From assembly GCA_027579435.1 (NCBI GenBank), contig JANBPK010000827.1:1-64000 (forward strand): a stretch of 64,000 bases of DNA. Reading direction: 5' to 3'. Shown here one piece after another: positions 48,090 through 60,789 of this stretch. The DNA comes from Candolleomyces eurysporus. Lineage: Eukaryota > Basidiomycota > Agaricomycetes > Agaricales > Psathyrellaceae. Every line of letters begins with the position of its first letter. Positions within the stretch are counted from its first letter, which is position 1. Under the pieces are notes generated by a model. It was not told where the DNA came from, did no database searches, and was given only the letters and a program-made list of their open reading frames with translations. The translations under genes and the position numbers were made by a program.

Positions 48090-48300
48090 ATGATGTAAAA
48101 AATAGCCTTGCCGTTACTAAATGGAAAGATGACCGCAAAGGAAATCATGCGACGTCGCGAGATTTGAAAAGGAAAAGGTTTGAATTCCTTATGTCGGAGG
48201 CTGTCCGCCTCGTTCGCCTACACGTCCACCCCAGCTGCGTCGACGTCGTTGTACTGCAGCCACCTCCAATTCAGACTGAGTCCACATACACGCAAACACC

Positions 48301-49887
48301 ATGGCATCAACGTTTCGTGCTTCGCCCTGGGTGACTTACCAACCATCCGACGCCTCGCAGGTCCATGAGCCTTTCCACCAGCCACAGGACCCTGCTGGCA
48401 CCACTATGATTATGGACATGGCAATGGATGTCGACATGGATGCCCCTCAAATTTCTACTCTTCGAGAAGAGGAAACGCCGCCTCCGACCAGCAAGAAACT
48501 GGCCTCGCCCCGGAAACCCAAGGCGCCAAAGTTGAAGGTCACCGAACCGCGGATCCAGCCACGTCCCGAACCCCGCAAGGTCAAACCTGCTGGGGAGGAA
48601 GACGTGGAAGACCAGGCAGAGGACGAGGAAGACCAGCTTATTGACGACGACGATGCTAGCAGCGTTCACCGCAACGCTCCGTCATCCGCTGCACTGCCTG
48701 CATCAGGTCGTACACCAGATTCAACGCCGAAAAAGAAGCCAGCAGCCAAGCGTAAACCGAAGAAAGAGAAACAAGGATCTGATGGTAGCAATGACTTTAA
48801 GAAGTCGGTGAAGGAGAAGTTGGCTTCGCAACCGAGTGCTGGTGTGTAGAGAAGTCTCACTACACCGACCATACATAACATAAACTCACTACAATACAGC
48901 AGGTACACCTGAGGCGTCTTCACAAATACCTGTCGAAGGTAGCTCTGCTCAACCNGAGCCGATTATGTTGAAGGTGTCAGCTGCTGCAAAGAAGAAGCAG
49001 GCAACCTCAGCGCGCAAAGCGACGAGCACCCCGCGGGGAAGAGGTCGAGGAGCGAAGTGCGTGTGCCTGGATCNTGAACCTGGTCTCGTACGAACGACTA
49101 ATTTCATCCTAATATGACAGGTCGAAAACTGCTTTGGCTCCTCATTTGGCGGACGACGCCGCAATGAGNGAAGGTAAAGAGGCGGTTCTGTTTCTAGGTG
49201 GCTCATTTTTAACTGGTCCCCGTCTTAGCTGGCTATACAGGAACCGCACCCTCGTCCCCCGGTACAGCTCTCATGGACCTCCANGACGATGCTGGTACAC
49301 CCGAACCAGACAACACTACCATCGCACCGTCTTCTCCACCCGTTCCACCTACTGCTTTAGCTGCGGATGAACCAAGTGCTCCTGCTACTAGTTTGGAGAA
49401 CGTTGCCATTCCACAGTACCCGCTACCTACGAAACCTTTNCCAGTCCAAGCTCCCATCAAGATCACCTCTGGCTTTGCCCCGCCCATCCCTCTCGACAAG
49501 TCCCGCAAGAAAGTCAGACATTGGCGTACGGCCAACCGAGAAATCCGAGGTATAGCTGGTGGTCGGTGGTTCGCACAGACATGGGTCGGCGAGAAAGAAT
49601 CAGAGTACGCTACCTTGCTTGCAAGCACAGACGAAAAAGCAGGTGGGCCCGCTGGTGGTGGCAGCATTTCAGCGGCAAGGATATCTGCAGCGGTTACAGG
49701 CAAGGGGACAGGCCGGGGGAAGGGATCGAAAGGCGCTTCGGCTGTGGGGTCTGCTGTACCTTCTCGTGCGGGATCCGCTGGACCTGAGCCGTCTGCTAGT
49801 GTGGCTAGGCCTCAGACGAAGATGAGGATNCTGCAGTTGGCGCCGTCGGAGAATGGGGATTCTGATATGGCGCCCCCGGAGTCGTAA
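48301..49887 (+). CDS. Disordered nuclear protein, possible INO80 subunit Ies4
   Basis: Start at 48301 (MASTFRASPWVTYQPSD). The first exon is Pro/Lys/Asp-rich with TSKKLASPRKPKAPKLKVTE, an acidic patch and a Lys-rich KKKPAAKRKPKKEK segment. Later exons (48900-49115, 49222-49887) give MLKVSAAAKKKQA, STPRGRGRGAKSK and, near the end, KKVRHWRTANREIRGIAGGR followed by WFAQTW. This last motif (Trp...Ile-x-Gly-Ile-x-Gly-x-x-Trp) resembles the C-terminal conserved block of fungal Ies4 proteins, whose N-termini are similarly basic and low in complexity. The match is by pattern only, so the name is a suggestion. Total ~450 residues with Ala/Gly/Ser-rich tail. Confidence 0.5.
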
Positions 49888-50234
49888 TCGCGATGAATTC
49901 TGCCTTCGATACATGCTCATCTGATGCTTAGTGTATGTTTGTATAATATCTTTCTGCTGCTCGGATTACGACTTGTATCTATTAGACTNGATATCTCTNT
50001 GTACGCNNATAGCTACCCTGAATCTCCGTTCCCCANCTTGGTCGTGGACTGACGTGTATTATAACGTACACNNTGAGGACGCGCTCGAACTTGAGGTCGT
50101 GTTGATCGGACAGGGGCCACACCTGCCAAAAGCGTCTCCGAGCCAAGTGTCAGGGTTTGGCTGCGAACGACCACGGTGACGATCATCAATTCATTGCTCT
50201 ATCCCTCCACCTTCGCCCATCGCAAAGACCGGAC

Positions 50235-53200
50235 ATGTCCAATGCTCCTTTGGTCTCGGGCATAGAAGGCTCTGGGACCACCGTGAAGAAGGGTTCTGCA
50301 TGGGTNACTGCTAANGCTAGCGAACGAAGTATGTTTCCAGGCATATTGCTTGGGTATGTGAATTGGATTTCTGACAAGCGGTGTTGTGCAGCTATAGTGC
50401 AGCAAGCCTANGCATCNGATCCAAAGTTTAAGAAGTATGTGCAGCAGGTGGAGAAGTGTTTGAATTCATTCGACGATGTGCACGAATGGGCGGACTGTAT
50501 CGCGTTCTTGAAGCAACTCTTGAAGGTGCGTAGTCGTTTCCATACTTTCAATACTAGTCGGACGNTGAGGGCTCTGGGTATAGACNTTTCAAACGTATAT
50601 GCAATTCAAGGAGATCCCCAAGAAGCTGATTGTCGCGAAACGGTTGTCCCAGTGCTTGAATCCAGCCTTGCCAACGGGCGTGCATCAACGGGCATTGGAA
50701 GTCTACATCCACATTCTCTCTGTTCTCGGCGTGAGTCTATCCAACNCACTTNTACNACNTAATNTCTGAATNTTNTNGGNCTATAGCAAGAAGGACTAAA
50801 ACGTGACCTACCACTATGGTCGTCAGGACTCTTCCCTTTCTTCGAATACTCNGCNACATCNGTCAAACCGACCCTGCTCAACATATATGACACCCACTAT
50901 CTGCCACTTCAAGGTGCTTTACGACCTATCATGAAATCGTTCATCCTTGCGCTACTACCGGGACTGGAAGAAGAAACAGGGGAATTCTTTGACAAAGTCA
51001 TCGCGCTCCTCGACAAACTTTCCAGCTCTCCGTCGATCTCGTTCTTCTTCCAGAACATCTGGTTGGTGATGTTGACGACCCCCTCTGCCCGTGGTACTTC
51101 GTTAAACTATCTCTCTCGCCGGTTGCCGCGCTTAACTCCAGAAGAGGGTAAGTCNNTTTTGNGCCGTTCTCATTTCTGCCGAATCGCTAAATGTTTACTT
51201 GACAGACATCACGGAGATCGTTGGGAAGGACATCGGGCTTATGATACGCGCTTTCTCTGCCGCACTGGAAGACGAGAACTTGCTCGTTCGTCGAGGGGCT
51301 TTGGACCTCCTTCTACTGGCGATTCGGGTCGATAGTTTGGCCATTCGGAAAGCTCAGGCAGAGGATCGTGCTATTATAATGAGAGCGGCTGTGGGAGTGG
51401 TTCTGAGACGCGACATTTCGTTGAATCGGAGGCTCTATTCGTGGCTTCTGGGTCCTGAAGAGCGGCTGGAGAATCCGCTTGGGTTTTACAAGGAACATGC
51501 GCTTGGGCTTCTTCATTCTACTTTGAAGGTACTTAAAAACCCTCTTCTGGCGCCCCATTTCTCTTTTACTTACCATGCTATACAGAAAGAGATGTTCAAC
51601 CCGTCTGGCGAGTATGCGGAATCCCGACCATTCAAGATCTTCATTTCANTGCTCGACAAATGGGAGATTGGAGGTCCTCTGGCTGATATCTTGGTTTATG
51701 ACGCGTTCAAGGCCATCAAGACNCTCATGGCTGCTCACAATCAGGATAGTAGCGAAGATGTGCGTTCCGTAACCACTTTATGCGAAACTNACGATTAACG
51801 TGTGTCCCAGTTGATCATGACCGCAAGCACGCTCTACGAAGCGCTGGAGCCGGAAATNCTCTGGAAGCCTCTCCTTACTGTCATCTTNAAGGAGGTTTCG
51901 GNAGATGGAACCAAGACAGAGGTGAGTCTGAGGTCATGTTACCCTTNTTCCNTCGTACTCAATCGACGCCAGGCTCTTGATTTGGCTCTTTTCATTTTGG
52001 AAACATTCACGCACGATGAAGAAATACAGGCAAACCACTTCCCAACACTAATCTCTGGGCTTTTGGATCTCCTCGATGTACGTTCTTNATTGTCTCGATT
52101 ANNANTTGCTCGNAATCTAACTTGCACATAGATCCGACTACATGCCCAACCTTCCCTCTCTGCAAGTCCGGCGACNCTACGCTGCCTCGTCTTACTGGAA
52201 GAGATGCTNAAATATACCCCTCANCTCGGACTCGCCGAACGTACCGCGATTAATCCCCCGAATACCCAAAAAGAAGCGTCNNGGTCTTCCGACAGGCCAT
52301 ACCTCTTTGCTTGCAGTTTCTACGAAATCGAAGACTTCTTGCCGGTTCCAGATACCGTNCAGCCTGCCTCTGACTCCATTATTCCNTTCACCACCTCGTT
52401 CAATAGTTCGTTCTCGCTCAGCACGCACTGTGCACGGCTTCTCGCTTCTCCAGGGCCAAATGCAGGCGCAATAAGGGAGGCTTTGTCGAGAACCTTGACC
52501 TTGTGCGAGCGGCTGCTTTCTCGTTTGAACGCAAGTATTGATGTTACTTGGAACCCTGCGGAATGGATGAGTACGCTTTTGAGGAGTTTTGAATACGAGG
52601 TAGGTCTTGGAATGCGTGCAGACGTCCTCGGNCATCACTGAATCTTTCCTTGTAGACTTCCACTTTCACCACCGTGGACAGGGTTGTGACGGCTATTTCT
52701 GCTCTTGGTCGATCTCAACTCATTCAACCTCCGCTCAATATCAACGATCGTGCTTCAATGCGGAAGATGGTGACGAAGCTCTTGCATTACCTCAACGCGG
52801 ATGCCGTAGCATACCACGGTCGTGCAGTGCACTTGATATCCTCTCTCGAGACAAGTACGACTGAGAAGCATGTGGAATCTGTTATTGCACAAACTATGGC
52901 TTCACCGGAGTCGCGCAATGTGGCGGAAGNGTACGAGGCGTTTGGCGTTCTGTGGAGACTGTCTGGTACGTTGCTNTTTATCCCTATGGCATCANTATCA
53001 GTCATGCTCATTTTTTCTCAGAGGACAANATGGTTCCTGGACACCGNTTCCGAGTACCNATGATGATTGTTCTTGAGACTCTCAAGAGCAGTGATCCCAG
53101 CTTGTATCGTATTGGCGAGACGTGGATGCGGTGTAGCCTTAAATCCTATCTCCGGTAAGTATACTGCGCNTTCTAGANTCCTCNGCGTCTANTGACTGAC

Positions 53201-56200
53201 AAATCATATCCTCTAGAATTCTTGACCCGATCCTCTATGACCTACTTGACCCTGCGATCAAACGAACCCCGCATACCTTCAAAGTGCAGAAACGAGAACT
53301 TTCTGGGTTCTTGTACGAACGCCCTTTCGACCAGAGGTTGATCAATCATCTGTTGGAAGTGCTGCTCTCGGTGGTTAGCTTTGCTGGACAAGGTTTCGCG
53401 AAAGCAGCGGCAACGTCTTCAATAAAGAGGTCGCATCATGCGCCTCTTGTGCAGAGAGTCGAAACATGTCAGTCGCNATATTGTCTCGCCTGATCATGAA
53501 GCTGAAATCTAGTTTGCAGCTTTCCAGGATGCAAATCGCAGCTATCTGGANGTTTTGGTTGAAATTCTATTGCGGTAAGCCAGCTCAAAAACTGCCCAGA
53601 TCNNCCAGTTCTCACAATGACCTAGGTTTATCCAATCNGAACCGACNCCACGCTTNACGCCTGCGATGCAGCCAGTGAACCTGCTGATTCAGTCGACCTC
53701 CGTTCAATTGCTTCAGCTCATCGCCACCCGTGGAGANATTGACCAAGTCTCAATAGGCTCTATGGAAGCAATCGTCATCAGGAAGCTCTATTATTGNCTT
53801 CACACTGGCAACCTGGAGATTCAAAACAAACTGCTGCATCTCNTGCACTCGATTGTGTCGCTCTCGATTTCAAGTTTGGAAGCCAGTCGACAAGCTGCGT
53901 CGAAGGACAATCCAACCGACCCTGCCGCTTCTCAGGATAAAGAGGATGGGATTCGGTATTCACTGAACCCACTGTTGGTGCAGACGCTGATAGACGGGAT
54001 ATCTGTCCGGAGCAATAGGCCTGTGATGCAGCATTGGTTGGATTTCATCCTCGGAGCTATCCCTCAGTTCCAGCCAGCCTTGCAGCCCGCTATCGTACCT
54101 CTCAACGATTGCATCTGCCGCCATCTCAGCTCGATNCTAGGAGANGTCGTTAATGTGTCGAGGCATTCGAAAGAGTACGACGAAGATTTGGTGTCAAGCG
54201 CAACAGAGCAGGACCTCATCATGCTTATCAACGGTTTGGAGCGTTTGGTCTTNTTGGGGTTGGCGTTTACCTCAGAGGCGGAAGCGACGGATGACGATGC
54301 NTCGATACAAGAGAAGACTGGAAATGAATCGAGTGGATTGTTGGGATATGTGTCGACTGTTTTCAGTGGGGATGGCGGTGCGGGTACTTCGAACGAGCAA
54401 TTGACTGTGGGTCCCTTCATTTCTACAGTTCCATCACGCTCACTTACATNGCGAATTTANTTCTAGGCGCGTGTTCCTGGTTATCGCTCGTTAGACGATG
54501 GCGTTCGNGTGTTGTATATGATATGGGGAACCATGATTTGGAAGCCTCCATCNATATGGTCTCCAAAGGAAGAATCATTGTCTCTCATCTACAGCCGGAC
54601 GAGAGCCAGGTGTAAACGCGCGCTNGAGCACCTATTCCGAGTNCAACCNATGGAAGTGTTTGAATCTGTCATCGACTGGTGGAGCAAGGATACTCTCGTA
54701 GGTTTCTTTTCTTTGCTANGAGATNGCACTNACCAATGNCCCCATAGCTCCAAGAATCAGCCCCAGATGCCGCGTTTGAACTGGTNGACATATTGCTGTC
54801 CACGGCGCAGAACACTACACATATGCTNTGNGAAAGTATTCTNATTCGGATATCTACCTCGACCAATCGAAAGGCGCCATCGAATTCGAGCTTGTATGTT
54901 AGGTTTCCACTCATCATGGATGACACTGACTGNGCGTTNTTGCATAGGACCGATGCTGTTCTTTTCAAGTTCATGGAACAATACTTCCAACGCCTTGAAG
55001 GACCTCTTGCAATTCAAGTCTGGGGTCGATTCCTTTCGCTNGTGAAGGACCTTGTTACCAACACCAAAGAATTTAAGACTCAGAACTTCCCTGCNCTGCG
55101 GTAAGTTGGATAGATTGTTAATCACCTGAGCCGGGTGTTGACCATACTGTAGGTGTATGAACGTCTTGTCGGANAAGGTGACGCAAACGACCGCCATGGA
55201 AGACAAGCGAATCCGCAAGGAGCTTCAGGTAATATTTTCTAGTATCATCANGCCGCCATGCACTTACAGCTCTATAGGACAACTATGGCAANNTGCTAGA
55301 CTCATGCGTGATGTTCATCGGCCGCTCGTCAGACCAGGGNTCCTGGATTAGGAGAACAACTGCGATNGCTACCAANGGACGGGACTCTCCGGCACCCCGA
55401 GCAGGTATGTCTTCATTGCTTCCTATCGCAAGTCAACCGTTCTCAAGTATTCCAGATTCAAAGAACACGGATGAGAAACTGGAAGACAGCACGACACTCT
55501 CGATCGATACTCCCAGGCCGTCCGCTGCTCCATCCGAACTTCTCTTCCTTATCACCAGTTTCATTGCCAAATTCGTGGTTCCCAACTTGCGCAGATTCCT
55601 ATTGGAGAATGACAAGGTCATTGCGGCTTGCAGTAACATTGTCTATTATATCGTCAACCCTGCGATGAGGGGCAAGGCGAGGTACGTTACNGNGTCCTNC
55701 AACCTTCCTCAGAAGCTGGGAGACTTAGCATGTTTTTAGACCGATGGACGTCGAACCAACTGTGGTTGCAATCATTGCAGAAATGTCGAAAATACCGGCA
55801 GCTCTGAAGTCTTGGAGAACGGCTGTCATAGACCTCATCAATGACAACCGGGTGTTCAACTGTGATCCCGAGGATGGCACAAGGTGGAGTCCGATTGTGA
55901 AAGTGCTCTACAACTCTGACAAGACAGCTTTCACGGAGTTGCTTGGTTCGTATCACATTATCAGATTCTATTTTTTTTTNNATCTTACTCATATTGTCTT
56001 NAAGGCAAGGTTGGCGCAGCGCCATCAGCCAACATCTTCACCAACAAAGAGTACGAAATGATGCTTCGCGCTCTGAATATTCGGAGATTGTCATACGTGC
56101 TGTTTGCTGGGGAGAAGAANGCGTTCCTCACGCAGCTACCGACAATACAAGAGAGGCTGGTCGATGTTTTCAGGAACGGAACGTCGCCTGTGGTCTTGAG

Positions 56201-56923
56201 TGAAGTCTTCCTTTGCATAAGGATATTACTTTGCCGGTTGTCTCGCCATAATTTGACCAGTTTCTGGCCCGTTGTCTTGACCGAGCTNGTGCGTAAAGTG
56301 ACATNCCTTCCTTTTCGATGANGAAACTGACANTGGCTTGCAGTACCAAATATTCGAGCAGGTTATCGGCACACTCCCAGCAGACGGGTCTCCAGACCTT
56401 CAGCTNGTCCTTGCAGCTTGCAAGTGCCTGGATCTNCTTTTGGTGCTACAGACAGAAGAGTTCCAAGTGTAAGTATCTGCGTCTCTGCATTCAAGACTTG
56501 GGGTCTCACTTTNGAATCAAACAGNCACCAATGGATATTTATCACTGACACGGTTGACGCTATCTATCGGCCTGAAGACTGGGTTCCTGAAGCTATGCTC
56601 GATCAACTGGCTGAAATTGCTAGCAGCCTTCCCATTGTAAGTCGTCACCTCATGATGTGAGAATGTCCACCAAAATTGAGCGTGTGTTCTAGGACTCGAA
56701 AACCTCAGTGCTGGTTCAGCAACCTTCGAACTTAGGCCCACAACGCCCAATGCGCCGACCTCTCCTCGCGCCTATCCGGCAAATCGACAGCATGCGAGAT
56801 CTCGTTCCATTCTTTTCGAACGTGAGCATAGCNTCATATGAAAGCGTCTATGCCAGTGGAGGAAACATAGATTGGGACGCCATAGAGAAGTGGATCATGG
56901 AGGATATGTTTGACGGCCGATGA
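50235..56923 (+). CDS. DOP1: Dopey family protein, Golgi-endosome trafficking
   Basis: An intron-rich gene of about 1,750-1,900 codons starting MSNAPLVSGIEGSGT. The N-terminal Dopey domain is clear: DPKFKKYVQQVEKCLNSFDD, EWADCIAFLKQLLK, IPKKLIVAKRLSQCLNPALP, GVHQRALEVYIHIL and LPLWSSGLFPFFEYS. It continues with HEAT-like helices (FILALLPGLEEETGEFFDKV, FFFQNIWLVMLTTPSARGTS, NRRLYSWLLGPEERL). The middle and C-terminal parts are leucine-rich, ending QIDSMRDLVPFFSNV and the stop at 56923. Dop1 works with the flippase Neo1 and Mon2 in endosome-to-Golgi transport. Many N calls make individual exon borders uncertain, particularly 54.4-55.4 kb. Confidence 0.88.
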
Positions 56924-57154
56924 CGATTTTAACGATTCATGCATACGACTTCATTTCANTTTNCCTNTTTGTCACCTTTGAATACCTAATCTTTCTTTAT
57001 AATCTCAAACGAACCCCGGGGGTGATGTGAAGATTTTTAGGGGTGTATCACATTGAGCTCTTTTCCGAACCCTATATCTGATGGGTATGCTCCCTCGATA
57101 GATAACCAAGATCCAAGCGCAATAAGTATACGATCNTCGACGTTAAATAGATGG

Positions 57155-58508
57155 TTAGAAATCGCCCCAGTTCCGTCGGAATTTGTACTGCATGCGGGAG
57201 CTCTGCATCAGTGCTTAGTCCTAGAACATAAACTGGAGAGAGGCGGCGCACCTTGTAAGGAAGTCCTCGCCTCATCTTCTCTTCAGGCTTTGCGGGAGGC
57301 TTATACCCAGCCTNGCCGGCTCCCCACTCTGCGTTACTCTCACTCTTCTGCTTGGCATCGGCGTATTTGACAGCAGGGTCTTGTTTCTCCGGTGGTGTGA
57401 CCCGAGTGACCCTGGGCTTCGCAGGCTCAGCGGAATCACCAGCGGCAGCGGGAGTCTCAGCTGGTTGGTCGCCAATAGCGGCGGCTTTGCTGGCAGAGGC
57501 AGCAGCGGCAGCAGCAGCAGCAGCTTCGGCCGCTTCAGCTGCTGCGAGTCGTTGCTGGTTGAGTTCTTCGACTGATATGCCTTGGTATTGAGCTTCGCGT
57601 TCGGCTTCTTGTTGCTCGATGACTTCGTGGTGCGCAAAGTGTTCTAAGTCTTCTGGGTGATTGTATGACTCGTCTGTTTGTGTTTCCGGTGTTGAGTGGA
57701 ACTCCTCTGGTCGGTCATGGGTCAGAATCGATGGAAGCCAGGGAGAGAGAATGCTAGGTACCTTCGTGGTGCAAGAAGAATTCTGTGTAGAAAGGGAGGG
57801 ATGTGAGTGGTTGAGAGCGCTGTGGAGACGATGTACTTTACGTACCGCTCTCTACGTCGTAGTGATGTCCCTCAGCGCCCATGTTGTCAAAATTTGGGAG
57901 GCCGTCCAACCCAACNTTTTCCAACTCTTCAGGAGAGACGTAGCCATCTTTGTTCAAGTCTAGTATCTTGAGGACTTCGCTTACGATGTGGTCCGCTTTC
58001 TTCTGGTGTTCAATGTCATCCTGTTGTCCAGAGTGAGAATTGCAACGTCAAGTCGGTATCAGGAGGCACACCTTGGACTTCTTCTGNGAGTAGACATGGT
58101 GAACACCATAAATAGCTTCGATTTCTTCNTTGTTCCATAGACCATCCCTATGCGCGACATCGTCAGAACAATACAGCTGGACCGAACCATGACCACATAC
58201 CTGTCCAAGTCATGAAGCTGGAAGAAACTCCGAGCATCGAAGGAGTCACTGGAAGGCCGCATTAAGGTAAGACATGCATATCAGCAGAAAAGCATTCAAG
58301 AAAGCCATACATATGATGTTCCTTGGACATCTATACAAAGCACTTTCAGCCCCGGATATTGACAATAGAAGCGCCCATGAAGACCTACGTGTCGTTGAGC
58401 ATATTGTTGGATGGTTTCACCAGCCTCTGGGCCGCCGTGCTCGTGGCCACCATGAGCCACTGCAAGCTTGACGAGAAAGAGCAACGACCAGGCCAGGGGT
58501 TTCAGCAT
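57155..58508 (-). CDS. SSP120: Secretory-pathway EF-hand protein, Ssp120-like
   Basis: Start at 58508 with a signal peptide (MLKPLAWSLLFLVKLAVAHG) and GHEHGGPEAGETIQQYAQRH. Two EF hands follow: DLDRDGLWNKEEIEAIYG and DLNKDGYVSPEELEKVGLDG, both with acidic loop ligands at the expected positions. Then come GLPNFDNMGAEGHHYDVESE, FHSTPETQTDESYNHPEDLE and EHFAHHEVIEQQEAEREA, an Ala-rich helix and a C-terminal basic segment. The last exon, after a GTGCGC...GCATGCAG intron, reads YKFRRNWGDF and stops at 57155-57157. Ssp120 in yeast is a calcium-binding partner of the cargo receptor Emp47. About eight exons. Confidence 0.85.
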
Positions 58509-59197
58509 CTTGTGGGGGTGAGATTCGGCTCTGCGTCNNCCCTTGTTCGTTCAGAGCGACCTCGAAAGCTGCTTAGCAATATTGTCTCACGCCTATTAGC
58601 GCCGTCGCGTCGGTAGCTAAACGCCGCGCGCCACCGCCGCGATGCGCCCCTTGCTCAAAATTTGACTTCAGATAAATACGCTTGCTCTAAATTCGTGTTG
58701 TATCGAGTCTAGACCCAGNAAAAAAAGACACCCCAATGAGAGGCTCAGTTGTTATCTTCCGAAGCGATGCATACCAATGTCTGATCTTCTTTTCCCTTCT
58801 CACCTTCCGTTCTCTTCACAAGAACTCGGCCTCGTTTTCTCCCGTAGAACGGTATACAAGAAGATACAAGAAGATCCCTGAAAATCCACAAGGTCGATCA
58901 GATAGGCAAGAGATATTTCATTTAAGTGATAAGCTACCGAGATTAAAAAGTAAAGACTGTGCCGGATACAGGAGCGAGTGTATATCTAGTTAGTAGCGAC
59001 AATATCAATATCCAAAAGAGTGTGGTTGATTGACTCAATAGTCCAAGCCCCAAAGTAGTTGTTGATCCCAAAGAAAACCAAGTATACAATCTGCCATATA
59101 GATATTGTAGATGTCGGTCCATTATCTAGTTGATAGGGGGACAGAAGGAAAGGGAAGAAGGGAATTCGAAATTGCGTGAGTAGATGCCCCCGCACTT
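58509..59197. other. Intergenic region
   Basis: This separates the start of the EF-hand gene from the 3' end of the glycosidase gene. Around 58590-58640 it is GC-rich (GCCGTCGCGTC, GCGCGCCACCGCCGCG), fitting a promoter. Short open frames at 58736-58993 have no recognisable content. Confidence 0.4.
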
Positions 59198-60619
59198 CTA
59201 CCAAACGGTCCAGTAAACGCCGCTCATCAGGCTTCCGATAGAAATCGCCACAAGGCTGATCACTAGACTTGGAGTATCAGTCCCGAGAATGACCCACCGA
59301 CTCGGCCGGGCTCCGCTTGCGGTCATATACACTGGCCACGAAGTGACCAGCGGTTGATTCGGGATATCTGCCCCGTCGACAGTTTTGTACCCCTCGAATG
59401 TGGTATCCTTGATGTATTGAGTGTAAACGGTCTTCGCACCGGTATAGAGTTCGCCGAGCGCATTGAGCCCACCGTCTTCTCGAAGCAGATCTACGACGAC
59501 AAATTTAGCAAAGAGAAGTATGAATGTGACGAGGTGTATGAGACTCACTATAGTGAACGCCAGATTTGGGCCGCTAAATGAACATTCATGATGAGCAGAA
59601 AGGCAATTCCCAGTGGAGAGGACGTCTTACGAAGAGCCCGAACCACGCATATCGTTCAATCCACTCGAGGTCATCCATATACCTCATGGTTTCGTTCATG
59701 AAACTCAGGACCTCTAAAGGAGAGCTGAGAGATAGTATCTCGCCAATGAAATGAACGCATACGTACCCGTTTCATTGTCAGACGTATCGGCGTACTCCGT
59801 CACCCAGACGGGAAGACGCGGATACTCGTTGTGGATCGTCCAGAGGTAATCATAGAAGCCAGAGGTCCCCACACCGTACCTCCACGAATACTCAGCATCA
59901 AAGTAGTCAAAAATCAGACGGAATTGGCATACCAGTGTATCGGTAAAAAGTCAATGGAGCACTCCCCACATGCTGCAAAGAACTGCTGCAACCACGGACG
60001 TCCCGTTCCCGCTGCAGTCACAGCAGGCCCTCCCAGTCTCACGCCATATTGTTTAAGGGGCTCGATATACGCCATCCAAAGACGCGCAGCCTCGGTCGGA
60101 TCCATATTAGCCTCGTTCACGAAATCAGGCTCATTAAACGCCTATGTAAATGAGGGGCAGTAAGTACGTAGCGCTACCCCAGAGTCCGGACATCAAGCAC
60201 TCCTGATGGAGTAGAAGACTCACCAAAATCGTATCGGCCCCTTGAGCCCTCACGGCATCGACGAACCTATCGATGGAGCCCGAGCCCCATTGCATAGGGA
60301 TGTACTTAATGTTCGACGTGGCGAGGTATGCGGGTGGGAGGTTGGCCCAGTCGTACTGCCACGAGATGACACTCGCCGTTTGGTTCACGTTGAGGATGTC
60401 TCCTGGGAGTTCGGCAGCGAACGCCAATCCACGCTTGGGATTCTTCCTTCCGGCAACCGCTGCGGTCGGCGTTCCTGTGGCTGATGAAGTGCGAGCAGCA
60501 GAGGTCCTTGTCGGCCGTTCGGTGGCAGATGGCGTTGTTGAGGCCATACAACCATGATCGAAAGAGAAAATCGAGAGGAAGTAAAGAATGGCGACGGCTA
60601 CACCGACCGTGACGGGCAT
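59198..60619 (-). CDS. GH128 beta-1,3-glucanase-type glycosidase, membrane-anchored
   Basis: The N-terminus has a hydrophobic anchor (MPVTVGVAVAILYFLSIFSF) and a Ser/Thr-rich stalk, then RKNPKRGLAFAAELPGDIL. The barrel (Glyco_hydro_cc) shows YDWANLPPAYLATSNIKYIP and MQWG, then, across an intron, LAFNEPDFVNEANM with the acid/base Glu, LKQYGVRLGGPAVTAAGTGR, FLPIHWYGVGTSGFYDYL and VWVTEYADTSDNET with the nucleophile Glu. The C-terminus is followed by another hydrophobic stretch (SLVISLVAISIGSLMSGVYW) ending at 59198. An in-frame ATG at 60700 would add 27 residues, mostly cytosolic. Family members cut beta-1,3-glucan of fungal walls; here the protein probably acts on its own wall, tethered at the plasma membrane. 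Confidence 0.87.
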
Positions 60620-60789
60620 GCTGAGAAACCAAGGGAAGGAGGAGAAGTGGGGGCGATAGCCTTCCCAGTAGAAAGTGCTCCGAAGTATTTGTATTTTCAC
60701 AACATCAGTAAGGAATACCCCACCAGGGCGGATTCATACCACTAAACAGAGAAGCAGTCGAAGAAGGCACATTGACAATTCGTGAGAGG

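Larger units (their letters stand above)
46575..48110 (+). repeat. Tandem duplication (unit 783 bp) carrying two GFA genes
   Basis: The block from about 46575 to 47335 is repeated from about 47345 to 48110. Promoter, coding region and 3' end all match, including TTCAAAGTTCATTCACGATA in front of each copy and AATAGCCTTGCCGTTACT behind. The ATGs lie at 46784 and 47567, which fixes the period at 783 bp. Copies are about 90 percent alike by eye. Confidence 0.88.
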
